Below are positions 1 through 7,714 of a stretch of DNA of 64,000 nucleotides, piece by piece. How positions within the stretch are numbered: the stretch's first letter is position 1; every line of letters starts with the position of its first letter. This DNA is from Azophilus sp965116165 (GTDB taxonomy: Bacteria; Pseudomonadota; Gammaproteobacteria; Pseudomonadales; Azotimanducaceae). Both the position numbers and the translations under genes were made by a program. The stretch covers positions 186,001-250,000 of the forward strand of contig OZ220484.1 in assembly GCA_965116165.1 (NCBI GenBank). Direction: 5' to 3'. The notes beneath the pieces are model-generated. The model was given only the letters and a program-made list of their open reading frames with translations. It ran no database searches and was not told where the DNA came from.

Positions 1-312
1 GGCCTCTCCACTCAGGTTCCGGGGCGTTGGGTTTACCTCTCCGATGGTCCAGACCGTGAGTACGAAATAGGGGACCATTCCCTGGTTTTCAAGAAATCCG
101 CCTTGAAGGATGTGGGCTTCAAATACAGGGAGAGTGGCTTGGTGGTCCAGGCTCTGAAAGCGCTGGGTCGGGAGCATGTGGACGAGAAGGTGGTCGAGCG
201 TATCCGCCAGAAGCTCGAGTCGAAAGCCTGTGACCGTATTCTCAGGGATACCCGTTCGGTCACCGGCTGGGTCTACGAAGCCATCAAACGGATCTGCAAG
301 GGGGCTGGCTGA
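1..312 (+). CDS. AbiEi-like antitoxin/regulator (DUF6088 type), 5' truncated by window edge
   Basis: The frame is open from base 1, so the gene begins outside the window; 103 residues are visible. Its TGA shares one base with the ATG of the following AbiEii gene (TGATG), so the two are translationally coupled. The sequence resembles the C-terminal part of the DUF6088/AbiEi-like proteins that precede AbiEii toxins. In characterised AbiE (type IV) systems the first gene encodes an antitoxin that also represses its own promoter. The N-terminal winged-helix part is not visible, so the identification leans on the neighbour. A mutated copy of the 3' end of this gene recurs near 7520-7605. Confidence 0.7.
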   Translation, partial: GLSTQVPGRWVYLSDGPDREYEIGDHSLVFKKSALKDVGFKYRESGLVVQALKALGREHVDEKVVERIRQKLESKACDRILRDTRSVTGWVYEAIKRICKGAG

Positions 313-1289
313 TGGACAGGGTTGCCCGGCTTCCTGTGCAGGAACGTAGCGAACTGTTTTCGGAGACGGCGGCTCAGAAAGGCACCACGCCGGCTGTTGT
401 CGAAAAGGACTTTTGGGTTACCTGGGTACTGAGCCGACTGTTCCGGGAGCCAGTTCTTGCGCGGCTTCTGATGTTCAAGGGCGGCACCAGCCTATCGAAG
501 GTTTATAACCTGATTGAACGTTTCTCGGAGGATATCGACCTGATCCTCGACTGGCGTGTTCTGGGTGGAGATAACCCCTTGGCTGAACGCTCCAAAACCA
601 AACAGGCTCAGTTGAATGCGGCGATCAACGGGCGGGCGCAAAAGTACATTGGTGGTGAGCTGTTGAGATTGGTCGAAGCCACACTCGACGGTGTGTGTGG
701 TTGTCGTGTAGACGTCGATGATCCATTTGTGATTGATATCAACTACCCTGCGGCCACTTCTGATGATTACCTCCGTTCCGAAGTACGGCTGGAGGTCGGC
801 CCACTGGCGTCATGGTTGCCGTATGAAGATCGCACTATCAGTTGTTATGCGGCGGAGGCATTTCCCAAGTTGTTTGAGCAACGAGAATGTGTCGTCAAAG
901 TCATTAAGTCGGAACGCACATTCTGGGAGAAGGCTACGATTCTGCACCATGAGGCCCATAGCCCCAGAGGAAATGCCCAGCCGCCTCGCTATTCACGCCA
1001 CTATTACGATCTGGCCAAGATGGCCCAGTCACCGGTCAGGGAACAAGCTTTGGCCGCCCCGGAGTTGCTGGCCAGCGTAGTGGCGTTTAAGCAGCGATTC
1101 TATCCTCGGGGTTGGGCCAGATACGATCTGGCGAAGCCGGGTACCTTGGTGCTGGTGCCTGAAGGACATGTGTTGGCCTCGGTCAGGTCCGATTATCGAG
1201 CAATGGAAAACATGATCTTCGGCGAAGTGCCTGATTTTGGAGGAATTCTGGCATTAATCCAGACGCTTCAGGAGGAAATCAACACGTGA
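312..1289 (+). CDS. AbiEii/AbiGii-family nucleotidyltransferase toxin
   Basis: 325 residues, a normal length for AbiEii (DUF1814) proteins. The nucleotidyltransferase signature is intact: GGTS at residues 57-60 in the context MFKGGTSLSK, followed by SEDID at 72-76, which supplies the metal-binding acidic residues. Later family motifs are visible as ERTFWEKATILHHEAH near residue 200 and HYYDLAKM near 228. Known AbiEii toxins transfer nucleotides to tRNA or other targets and stop growth during phage infection; the target here is unknown. The start overlaps the antitoxin stop. The last bases of this gene are also present upstream of the second XRE copy (4381-4405), so the duplicated unit once reached into this gene. 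Confidence 0.9.
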   Translation: MDRVARLPVQERSELFSETAAQKGTTPAVVEKDFWVTWVLSRLFREPVLARLLMFKGGTSLSKVYNLIERFSEDIDLILDWRVLGGDNPLAERSKTKQAQLNAAINGRAQKYIGGELLRLVEATLDGVCGCRVDVDDPFVIDINYPAATSDDYLRSEVRLEVGPLASWLPYEDRTISCYAAEAFPKLFEQRECVVKVIKSERTFWEKATILHHEAHSPRGNAQPPRYSRHYYDLAKMAQSPVREQALAAPELLASVVAFKQRFYPRGWARYDLAKPGTLVLVPEGHVLASVRSDYRAMENMIFGEVPDFGGILALIQTLQEEINT

Positions 1290-1754
1290 CCCGAACCCGT
1301 TCAGGATTTGATAATCGGCAAATAGTGTACTATGTATGACACATGAAGCACTTTGGCCCTATCATCCGAGCGATCCGCGAACGTCTGCGCGAGGACGACC
1401 GGCGCTATTCGGTGCGCCAGGTCGCCGGGCGCGTCGGCGTCGAGCCGGCGTACCTGAGCAAGATCAAGCGCGGCGAGGTGCCGCCGCCCTCGGAGGCGAC
1501 CACGGTGAGGCTCGCGAGGGAACTCGGCGAGGATCCGGATGTCATGCTGGCGCTTGCCGGCAAGGTGTCCGCCGACCTGCGGGCGATCATACGCAAACGG
1601 CCCCGGGTGTTTGCCGACCTGATCCGTGAATTGAGGGATGCGCCCGACGAGGCGCTGCTGCGGGTGGTGCGCGAAGTGCGCGATGGAAATTGGTGAAATT
1701 GGCGAGGAGGAACACGCCCAATGATCGTACTTGAAGACAACCGACTGGAATTTC
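1261..1754 (+). repeat. 494-bp segmental duplication, copy 1
   Basis: Bases 1261-1754 recur at 4381-4874 (constant offset 3120) with only scattered substitutions. The unit holds the last codons of the AbiEii gene, the XRE gene with its leader, and the first 11 codons of the next gene. Copy 1 is the parent, because both flanking genes are complete here. Confidence 0.9.
1343..1696 (+). CDS. XRE-family helix-turn-helix transcriptional regulator (copy 1)
   Basis: 117 residues. The N-terminal half is a Cro/C1-type HTH: RQVAGRVGVEPAYLSKIKRG (residues about 24-43) has the scaffold and recognition helices of XRE regulators, followed by PPSEATTVRLARELGEDPDVML. The C-terminal part (AIIRKRPRVFADLIRELRDAPDEALLRVVREV) is short and helical. 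An upstream ATG at 1336 lies in another frame and encodes no recognisable protein. The gene is 24 bp from the next gene, whose family often sits beside such a regulator, so the two probably form an operon. A near-identical copy lies at 4463-4816 with K43 changed to E, R80 to Q and N116 to D. Confidence 0.88.
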   Translation: MKHFGPIIRAIRERLREDDRRYSVRQVAGRVGVEPAYLSKIKRGEVPPPSEATTVRLARELGEDPDVMLALAGKVSADLRAIIRKRPRVFADLIRELRDAPDEALLRVVREVRDGNW

Positions 1755-2770
1755 GATTTGACGAGGTGCACGAGGCGGCGCGCTGCCGCATCGGGTTTCA
1801 GCGCACCCTGCGCATCCCGGACGACGGCCACGACCATCCGCTGCCGCCGGGGCTCGGTGCCTTTCCGCTGCGGCATCTGGACGACTACGCCACGCGATTG
1901 CCGGAGGCGTGGCGGGCGCGGGGCGGTGTGATCATGCCGATGCACCAGGCCGAGGCGCTGTGGATCCGTTTCCGCTCGGGCTATCCGTTCGCTGTGAAGG
2001 TGGCGACCGGCAAGGTCTGCGCGATCACGGGCGATGCCTGGGCGAACCATCTGAACCGCGACCCGCAGGACTACGCGGCGCTGCCCGAGCAGCCCTGGCT
2101 GGACGGCTATTGCGTCGAGGAGGGGACGATCCGCCAGTTCGTCGCCATGCCGCTCGGCGAGGGATACACGGTGGAGGAGCAACTGACCGGGGCGGCGGCG
2201 CACGGCGGGTTGCAGATCGTCGCCTATCCCATGAAGGCCGAACGTTACGAGAAACTGCGCCCGGCTCGGGGAAAACTGCGTTTAGGACATCGTTTCCTAG
2301 CTCTAGCTGATGACATCAAGGTTCTCCGCAGCAAGTCCGCTCCGGATGCCGCCATGGGCCTTGCGCCCGGCGGCCGGATGAGGCAGAGGATCTACGACGA
2401 CCCCCACGGCCTCGACGCCTGGGACCAGCGGCACGGCAGCCGCTGCTTTGTCTCGCTGCTCAACTCCGCCCAATGGATGGCGGTGACCGGCGAGCTTCCG
2501 CCGACCGAGCCGCCCACGGCACGGGACTACGCCGCCCGCGGCCTGCCCTGGTTCGACCACTATGGCGGGGATGCGCGGGCGGTTGCCGGCAGCGAAAAGC
2601 TGGGGGGGCTCAAGAGCGTCGTCCAGCAGGCCGAGGCCAAGGGGCGGGAACCGGTGCCGAACAACGAGACGATTGCGGCACCGCCCGTGATTATGCTTGG
2701 GAAGACACGGGGGCGGCCGGTCCGGGAAAGCACCGCTGGTATGGACGGTCCCGATGGACGTCTGCCATGA
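1721..2770 (+). CDS. conserved uncharacterised protein paired with XRE regulator
   Basis: 349 residues, no named domain that I can assign. It resembles a widespread uncharacterised family by its run of motifs: ADDGHDHPLPPGLGAFPL near residue 40, RARGGVIMPMHQAEALW near 70, WLDGYCVEEGTIRQFVAMPLGEGYTVEEQ near 130-155, GLAPGGRMRQRIYDDP near 215 and SRCFVSLLNSAQW near 245. No signal peptide or membrane segment. The stretch of about residues 185-210 (bases 2270-2345) looks poorly conserved and could be a local insertion or sequence damage. Preceded by GAGGAGG-type ribosome binding sequence at 1704-1711. The family is often found beside small HTH regulators; function unknown. A stub of the same gene (14 codons) follows the second XRE copy. 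Confidence 0.75.
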   Translation: MIVLEDNRLEFRFDEVHEAARCRIGFQRTLRIPDDGHDHPLPPGLGAFPLRHLDDYATRLPEAWRARGGVIMPMHQAEALWIRFRSGYPFAVKVATGKVCAITGDAWANHLNRDPQDYAALPEQPWLDGYCVEEGTIRQFVAMPLGEGYTVEEQLTGAAAHGGLQIVAYPMKAERYEKLRPARGKLRLGHRFLALADDIKVLRSKSAPDAAMGLAPGGRMRQRIYDDPHGLDAWDQRHGSRCFVSLLNSAQWMAVTGELPPTEPPTARDYAARGLPWFDHYGGDARAVAGSEKLGGLKSVVQQAEAKGREPVPNNETIAAPPVIMLGKTRGRPVRESTAGMDGPDGRLP

Positions 2771-3261
2771 ACATGCGCGAGCGACAGAACGAACAACGGT
2801 CGTTGGACGGACTATCAGCCTGTTGAAAAAAGGCCATCCGGGCGATAATAGCGCATCGTTTTACGGAGTGGACCCACGAGAGGCGAGACGACCCCCAGCC
2901 GGAGCGGTTCAGCCATATGGATTCTGGAGTCGCGGCAACGCAATCCACCGGTCGACGATGGACCCGGATGCGCGGTTGTTCCGCAAGGGGGCCGGCGAGG
3001 AGGCGAGGCTGGTATTGTTTACAGTCCGCATGAAAGCTGTAAAAATTATCCTATGCCACTCGATAAAACCGACAGGCGACAATGTTATGAGACACGTATT
3101 TCATATGGTAGTTGGCAATGTCCTACCCTACGATGCGACATATTCTTTAGCATGCTTCTGTCAATCCTAAATCTTCCTCTCAAGTCAAGCAAACCGATCA
3201 GGTAGGTTTATGGTAACCCCTATACAACAAAATATGAACCTATCTTCTCAGGAGGTGTGAA
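2771..3261. other. intergenic, AT-richer, no gene seen
   Basis: 491 bp. Open frames here (for example 2697-3170 on the plus strand) have no family resemblance and no ribosome binding site. Composition shifts to AT-rich from about 3020, together with the next two genes, which suggests a different origin for 3.0-4.1 kb. Confidence 0.6.
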
Positions 3262-3492
3262 ATGGATGAATCCGATATTGTAGTTATGGGGCAATCAACA
3301 TACTTGCCCATTCCAGAGACGAATCTTTTCGATACATTTTCGGCTACTTGGATATCACCCGATGATGTCGAATTGACCCCGCTTTATTTTGGGTATAAGG
3401 GAAGATTGATGGATGCTGGTCGCATACAGAAGTCTTTCCGAAAAGCGGTTGATTTTGTCAGTGCAAGTGGGGGAGGGACTCAGCGTGCCTGA
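3262..3492 (+). CDS. small hypothetical protein, coupled to DUF2335 gene
   Basis: 76 residues, not recognised. It has a strong Shine-Dalgarno sequence, AGGAGGTG at 3250-3257, five bases before the ATG, which makes it a likely real gene. Its end overlaps the probable GTG start of the following membrane protein by 8 bp. Rich in acidic and hydrophobic residues, ends in SASGGGTQRA. No membrane segment. The coupling suggests that it works with the DUF2335 protein. Confidence 0.6.
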   Translation: MDESDIVVMGQSTYLPIPETNLFDTFSATWISPDDVELTPLYFGYKGRLMDAGRIQKSFRKAVDFVSASGGGTQRA

Positions 3493-4012
3493 TTCGAACG
3501 ATGAGGATTCGAAAAAAGTGGAATCCGATGGAGAGGATTCGAGTGTAGCGGGAATCAAGGAGAAAAGAACTGAAGTAATTCCGTCTGAGTCCGCCGAGGA
3601 GTTAATGCAACTGCTTGCCAAGTTGTCTTCAGAGCAACTACAACAAATTCTTGATGCTTATCCTCAAATCACTAAAACGGTCGAAATGAAACATTTCTCT
3701 GGCCCGCTGCCGACACCAGAAGCATTCGAAAAATACAATGAAGTGCAACCCGATGCAGCGGACCGAATAATTCGGATGGCGGAAAATGAGCAACGGATTC
3801 GCAATGATGCACAGCAGGGGGCTATACGAAACGATAAGCATCGAATAAATGCTGCTTTATTTACCAATATCTTGTTATTAGGGATTGCAGGATTTTCAAT
3901 TTACGAAGGTCTACTTGAGGCTGGCATTATGCTTGGACTAGCCGGCCCCATAACAGCCATGGTCAGAATTCTGTTGAAATTTTTAGAAGGCAGGTCGAAG
4001 CGGGATGGGTGA
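3485..4012 (+). CDS. DUF2335-family membrane protein
   Basis: 175 residues from a GTG start at 3485 preceded by GGGGGAGGG; an ATG at 3413 gives a 199-residue form but overlaps the upstream gene by 80 bp and lacks a ribosome site. The DUF2335 core is visible: HFSGPLPTPEAFEKYNEVQPDAADRIIRMAENEQ (about residues 70-105), a helical stretch, then two hydrophobic segments (INAALFTNILLLGIAGFSIY and AGIMLGLAGPITAMVRILLK) at the C-terminus. The N-terminal 60 residues are acidic and low in complexity. Such proteins occur in accessory regions of many bacteria. I infer an inner-membrane location; function unknown. Confidence 0.8.
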   Translation: MPDSNDEDSKKVESDGEDSSVAGIKEKRTEVIPSESAEELMQLLAKLSSEQLQQILDAYPQITKTVEMKHFSGPLPTPEAFEKYNEVQPDAADRIIRMAENEQRIRNDAQQGAIRNDKHRINAALFTNILLLGIAGFSIYEGLLEAGIMLGLAGPITAMVRILLKFLEGRSKRDG

Positions 4013-4380
4013 GTATAAAAACCGAATCGATCTCTCAAATAACTCTATGAATATAAATATTTTTGTAAAACATTAGTGGTGTCTACTTGAATCTGATCAC
4101 GCTGTCAGACAGCCTTTCTTGAACACGTTTCTAGAGCCTACAACACCGTGTACACCGCCAAAGTTCTGTTCGTACAGTTGATGGATGCCCGATGAGCCGC
4201 GGGACGGCCGCCCGCCAAATCCGGTGACGGCCCCGTCCCCATTGATGGTCATTCACGCCCATGCCTTGAAATCGGGCTCGCGGCCCCCATCTAGCCGTTC
4301 ATGCCGCCAGCCACCGCAATCGCACGATGTTGCACGCGGTCGCGGTGCATCGAAACAGCCGGGGATTCTGGCGTTGTCCC
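4013..4380. other. intergenic, degraded sequence
   Basis: About 370 bp without a supported gene. The first part is AT-rich and the last 190 bp GC-rich, up to the junction with the duplicated XRE unit at 4381. A 69-codon frame at 4185-4394 looks like chance. Confidence 0.55.
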
Positions 4381-4874
4381 GGGCGCTTCGGTAGGAAATC
4401 AACACATGATCCGAGCCCGTTCAGGATTTGATACTCGGCAAATGGTGTACTATGTATGACACATGAAGCACTTTGGCCCCACCATCCGAGCGATCCGCGA
4501 ACGTCTGCGCGAGGACGACCGGCGCTATTCGGTGCGCCAGGTCGCCGGGCGCGTCGGCGTCGAGCCGGCGTACCTGAGCAAGATCGAGCGCGGCGAGGTG
4601 CCGCCGCCCTCGGAGGCGACCACGGTGAGGCTCGCGAGGGAACTCGGCGAGGATCCGGATGTCATGCTGGCGCTTGCCGGCAAGGTGTCCGCCGACCTGC
4701 AGGCGATCATACGCAAACGGCCCCGGGTGTTTGCCGACCTGATCCGTGAATTGAGGGATGCGCCCGACGAGGCGCTGCTGCGGGTGGTGCGCGAAGTGCG
4801 CGATGGAGATTGGTGAAATTGGCGAGGAGGAACACGCCCAATGATCGTACTTGAAGACAACCGACTGGAATTTC
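4381..4874 (+). repeat. 494-bp segmental duplication, copy 2
   Basis: Matches 1261-1754. It starts with the remains of the AbiEii 3' end (frame now broken) and stops 34 bases into the partner gene, where a fragment of MITE family B takes over at 4875. A recombination or insertion event at that element is the simplest explanation of the right boundary. Confidence 0.9.
4463..4816 (+). CDS. XRE-family helix-turn-helix transcriptional regulator (copy 2)
   Basis: 117 residues, intact, three substitutions from the copy at 1343-1696 (E43, Q80, D116). Position 43 lies just after the recognition helix, so operator preference might differ slightly. Its normal partner gene downstream has been reduced to a 14-codon stub. 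It might still act on the copy-1 operator; that is inference. Confidence 0.85.
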   Translation: MKHFGPTIRAIRERLREDDRRYSVRQVAGRVGVEPAYLSKIERGEVPPPSEATTVRLARELGEDPDVMLALAGKVSADLQAIIRKRPRVFADLIRELRDAPDEALLRVVREVRDGDW

Positions 4875-4885
4875 ATTTCTATTGA
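4841..4885 (+). pseudogene. truncated 5' stub of the XRE-partner gene
   Basis: Fourteen codons: eleven identical to the start of the gene at 1721, then HFY and a stop contributed by the B-element fragment. A clear truncation at 4874/4875. Confidence 0.85.
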
Positions 4886-4904
4886 TTTGTTCGGACCTTC
4901 CCAA
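4875..4904 (+). mobile_element. MITE family B, right-end fragment
   Basis: Carries ATTTGTTCGGACCTTCC followed by CAAG, one substitution from the right end of family B (TTGTTCAGACCTTCC). The rest of the element is missing; it abuts the truncated partner gene. Confidence 0.7.
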
Positions 4905-4944
4905 GAAATATTTACGAGATGGCTTCTAGAAAAGGAGATGTGTA

Positions 4945-5979
4945 ATGCAGATCATCGAAAAAACATTCACCCGTGTAAAAACCGGTGCCGAGGTTTCATT
5001 TAACAATCTATCAGTGACCGCGCTGGTTTCCGCGAATGGTGCCGAACCGGACTACCTCACACTTGATGAGGGGCTTGCCAAGGGGGAGGTGAGGGTAACC
5101 GAGACATCCGAGGCGGGCCATGTGCCGGAGCTTCGTTTGGAGAACTCGGGCGCACTGCCCGTATTGCTGCTCGATGGCGAGGAGTTGGTGGGCGCCAAGC
5201 AGAATCGGGTGCTCAATCTTACCATTCTGGCCCCGGCGAAAAGCACCATCACGATCCCTGTGTCCTGTGTCGAGGCGGGCCGTTGGTCGCGCACAAGCCG
5301 GGAATTCAGCACGAAGGGTCGCGCTTTTTATGCCGCGGGCCGCGCACGGAAGGCGGATCAAGTGACCATGTCGTTGCGGACAAGCGGCACGCGCCGCTCA
5401 CGGCAAGGCGAAGTCTGGGCGGACATCGCCGCGAAGTTTAATCGAATGGAAAGCCGTTCCGATACGTCGGCAATGGAACGTCTGTACGACGATTACCAGG
5501 ATCAGGTGGAAGAGTACCTGCGGGCGTTTGAGGTGTTGGAGGGTCAGGTGGGGGCGGTTTTCGCCATCAACGGCGAGATTCGGGGCGTGGAGCTGTTCGA
5601 TTTTTCGGCGACGTTTCGCAAGCTCATGCCGAAGCTGTTGCGCAGCTATGCGCTGGATGCGATCGACGAAAAGGGCGGCAGTGCGAATGGCGGTCCGCCC
5701 GATGTTGCGCGCTTTCTATCAGCGGTCGCGGCGGCCGATGGCTCGGAGCATCCGGCGGTTGGCATGGGTGAGGATATCCGTATCAGTGGCCTCGACCTGG
5801 CCGGTGGAGCGCTCAGCGCGCGGGATAGGGTGGTTCATCTGTGCGCGTTTCAGTTGCAAGAGATGGGTGTGCGTGGGTCAAGCCGTGGCGGCAACCTCGC
5901 TAGGCTTTCCCGACGGCGGATGCGTGCGGAACTCATGCGGAGGCGGCGCGGGGGCGGCAGGAAGGTAATTATCGACTGA
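4945..5979 (+). CDS. ARPP-1 domain protein (DUF6569)
   Basis: 344 residues, nearly all covered by the ARPP-1/DUF6569 domain. Hallmarks: LPVLLLDGEELVGAKQNR near residues 75-92, ILAPAKSTITIPVSCVEAGRWS near 99-119, then FYAAGRARKA, EVWADIAAK and VGAVFAINGEIRGVELFD near 207-224. The last 30 residues are strongly basic. The name ARPP reflects comparative-genomics links to ADP-ribosylglycohydrolases; no activity is established. Two NADAR relics (ADP-ribose-linked glycosidase family) lie just downstream, which fits an ADP-ribose or NAD theme, but they are dead. Ribosome site AAGGAGATGTG precedes the ATG. Probably a free-standing defence or stress gene. Confidence 0.85.
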   Translation: MQIIEKTFTRVKTGAEVSFNNLSVTALVSANGAEPDYLTLDEGLAKGEVRVTETSEAGHVPELRLENSGALPVLLLDGEELVGAKQNRVLNLTILAPAKSTITIPVSCVEAGRWSRTSREFSTKGRAFYAAGRARKADQVTMSLRTSGTRRSRQGEVWADIAAKFNRMESRSDTSAMERLYDDYQDQVEEYLRAFEVLEGQVGAVFAINGEIRGVELFDFSATFRKLMPKLLRSYALDAIDEKGGSANGGPPDVARFLSAVAAADGSEHPAVGMGEDIRISGLDLAGGALSARDRVVHLCAFQLQEMGVRGSSRGGNLARLSRRRMRAELMRRRRGGGRKVIID

Positions 5980-6068
5980 CTTGATAGCCTATCACGCGCG
6001 GCGGGAGTAGTTCAGGGGTGGTGTGAAGTGCGGCGGGCCGTCGAGATAATTCAAAGGACCGACCAGCG

Positions 6069-6264
6069 CTGAGCATTATCCGTGCAAAGTTCACCGACCC
6101 GGAGCTCCGATGCCTCTTGGCCGGGACAGCCTTCCCATGTCCTCATTGAGGGCAATCATTGGGGTGAACGGTTCTGGGGTGTCTGCAACGGCATCGGTGA
6201 TAACCACCTTGGCCAGTGCCTGATGCAGGTACTGTCCGAGATACTGAAGGGAGATATCGAATGA
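6069..6264 (+). pseudogene. NADAR (YbiA-like N-glycosidase) 3' relic 1
   Basis: Two frames together give the C-terminal end of a NADAR domain: LSIIRAKFTDPELRCLLAGT in one frame (6069 onward, stopping near 6149), then LIEGNHWGERFWGVCNGIGD and NHLGQCLMQVLSEILKG in another. NADAR proteins normally read through this as one chain of about 150-180 residues; the first 90 or so residues are absent. The end overlaps the start of the next small gene, as in an intact operon, so the small genes downstream probably came in with it. Confidence 0.75.
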
Positions 6265-6488
6265 AGATTAAGGTTGTATGTTTGGGTACGGACGGGTTCG
6301 TGGACAGCTACATCGTCCCGCCCGGTACGGACGACGTGTTCCCCTGGGAATACGACAGCGGCAACGGTGTCGTGTCCCCGGATGGACCGTTCACGGACGC
6401 CGTGGTCCGAGACATCAGGGCCGCCATTCGACGGGTTGCCGTCGATCTGGCGGAAGTGTTCAAACTGGATATCGAGGAGCGAGTATGA
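6261..6488 (+). CDS. small hypothetical protein
   Basis: 75 residues from the ATG at 6261, preceded by AAGGGAGA. Not recognised. Soluble and acidic (MKIKVVCLGTDGFVDSYIVP at the start). The stop overlaps the next ATG (ATGA). Part of a compact three-gene cassette that follows the NADAR relic, an arrangement that recalls phage or prophage gene packing; that origin is inference. Confidence 0.55.
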   Translation: MKIKVVCLGTDGFVDSYIVPPGTDDVFPWEYDSGNGVVSPDGPFTDAVVRDIRAAIRRVAVDLAEVFKLDIEERV

Positions 6489-6736
6489 CCACATACGACG
6501 GCGATGGACCCATACCGACAACGGCGACCGTTGGTTTCACCTTCGAGGAACCGACGGTCGACGGCGGGATGGAGATCACGTATCACGGGCGGGTGGGCCG
6601 CCCGCTGAACAACTACGAATTCCGAGCCACAAGGTACCCCGACGGCGAGGTCGGGGAGATTCAGGTCCACGGGGCTTCGCCCCATAACGAGAACGAGCTG
6701 GTCGAGGCCGTTCTCAGAGCACTAGAGGATATATGA
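6485..6736 (+). CDS. small hypothetical protein
   Basis: 83 residues from the ATG at 6485 that overlaps the previous stop by four bases. Rich in Gly, Pro and acidic residues, beta-prone, no membrane segment; not recognised. One base separates its stop from the next ATG. Confidence 0.5.
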   Translation: MTTYDGDGPIPTTATVGFTFEEPTVDGGMEITYHGRVGRPLNNYEFRATRYPDGEVGEIQVHGASPHNENELVEAVLRALEDI

Positions 6737-6737
6737 C

Positions 6738-7058
6738 ATGTTGGCAATTGGATTGGCACTTTCGGTATTCATCGTCATTGTGAAAAGCGGCCAGCTTCGG
6801 CGGGCCGTGGAGCATCAGGCCATCACCGACATTGTGGTGACAGTCGGCCTGTTCTTCATCCCCGGCGGCGACACGCTCGGCGGCGTGTCCGCCGCCATCT
6901 GGGGTGGGCTGTTCTTCTCCCTGTTCCTGTTCATCGCCGGCGTCCTGGTCAAAAGCCATGACGCCGTGCGCGAGAACAAGAAGTCGTTCGCCGACCTGTT
7001 CCGGCGTCGTCCGCCCAGGGACGAGCTCCCGCCGAGCCTGTTCGACGAGTTTCGATGA
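6738..7058 (+). CDS. small two-pass membrane protein
   Basis: 106 residues. An N-terminal hydrophobic segment (AIGLALSVFIVIV) and a pair around residues 29-70 (DIVVTVGLFFIP, AAIWGGLFFSLFLFIAGVLV) suggest two or three membrane passes, with a charged tail KSFADLFRRRPPRDELPPSL. No family recognised. Last gene of the 6261-7058 cassette; a hairpin follows immediately. Confidence 0.55.
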   Translation: MLAIGLALSVFIVIVKSGQLRRAVEHQAITDIVVTVGLFFIPGGDTLGGVSAAIWGGLFFSLFLFIAGVLVKSHDAVRENKKSFADLFRRRPPRDELPPSLFDEFR

Positions 7059-7060
7059 GC

Positions 7061-7080
7061 GTTCGGGCTGCCGCCCGAAC
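7061..7080 (+). terminator. hairpin after small-gene cassette
   Basis: A perfect 8-bp stem (GTTCGGGC / GCCCGAAC) with a 4-base loop begins two bases after the stop codon of the membrane protein. The T-rich stretch GTTTTTGGTTTT lies about 10 bases beyond the stem, so it is only partly terminator-like. Confidence 0.5.
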
Positions 7081-7151
7081 GTCTGTCCCCGTTTTTGGTT
7101 TTGCCCGGCTGGATTGGCCGGCTGGGCACTGTTGTGTAAGGAGATACACAT

Positions 7152-7350
7152 ATGACTACGCAGACGGCAGAGGATGATGCTGAGCATCCTCCGCGCCAAA
7201 TTCAGCGGTTCCGAGATGGCCGATAAGTTGCTTCGAACGGGATTTGACATACTGATCAAGGGCAACACTTGGGGAGACGCTCTCTGGAGTGTCTGCAACG
7301 GGGTCGGTAGAAACGTGTTCGGCGAGACCCGAATGACTGTTCGCACCGAG
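7152..7350 (+). pseudogene. NADAR 3' relic 2
   Basis: From 7174 the frame reads LSILRAKFSGSEMADKLLRT, then FDILIKGNTWGDALWSVCNG and TRMTVRTELR, the C-terminal end of a NADAR domain, clearly a different lineage from relic 1. A good ribosome site (AAGGAG at 7139-7144) and an ATG at 7152 open a different frame that ends after 24 codons, so the relic is out of frame with its own start. The 3' end runs into MITE B at 7351. Confidence 0.7.
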
Positions 7351-7456
7351 CTAAGGAGCCCCTCATCAATTCTGTAGCCACGGCATCCAAGTCGATAAAT
7401 CAATAGCTTACGAGTAGCTCAATGCTGCTCTATCGAATTGTTCAGACCTTCCCCAA
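7351..7456 (+). mobile_element. MITE family B, copy 1 (full, diverged)
   Basis: About 106 bp with target copies CTAA (7351-7354) and CCAA at the right. The left end is mutated (GGAGCCCCTCATCAATTC); the centre (ATCAATAGCTTACGAGTAG) and right end (TTGTTCAGACCTTCC) fit the consensus. Confidence 0.75.
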
Positions 7457-7714
7457 GGAAAACCAAATCTCCAGAAGCGGTGTAGGTCTGATTGAGTGCA
7501 TAGTTGAAGCTGGAGCCGAAAGCATATTCCCGTATTCTCAGGGATACCCGTTTGGCCACTGGCTGGATCTATGAAGCCATCAAACGGATCTGCAAGAAGA
7601 GGCTGACTGATGAACAGGGCTACCCGGCTGCTGATGTTCAAGGGCGGTACCGGTTATAATCCGATTGGACGTTTCTCGGAAGATATAGACTTTGGCCTCG
7701 ACGATATTCACTGA
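7457..7714 (+). pseudogene. relic of a second AbiE toxin-antitoxin pair
   Basis: Bases 7507-7607 match 211-312, the AbiEi 3' end (CGTATTCTCAGGGATACCCG is identical), with frame damage upstream. The toxin start follows as a 34-codon frame at 7610-7714 (MNRATRLLMFKGGTGYNP, then GRFSEDIDFGLDDIH). It keeps the GGT and SEDID motifs but has lost about 45 residues between its start and the motif and everything after residue 34. It ends 23 bp inside the start of the DrmA-like gene, so the deletion joined the relic to that gene. Confidence 0.85.

Noticed and set aside
2697..3170. 157-codon frame after the XRE-partner gene
   Set aside because: No start signal, no recognisable motif, composition changes abruptly midway; likely chance.
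7061..7130. Strong intrinsic terminator after the small-gene cassette
   Set aside because: A hairpin is present but the T-rich stretch is not directly after the stem; listed only as terminator-like.
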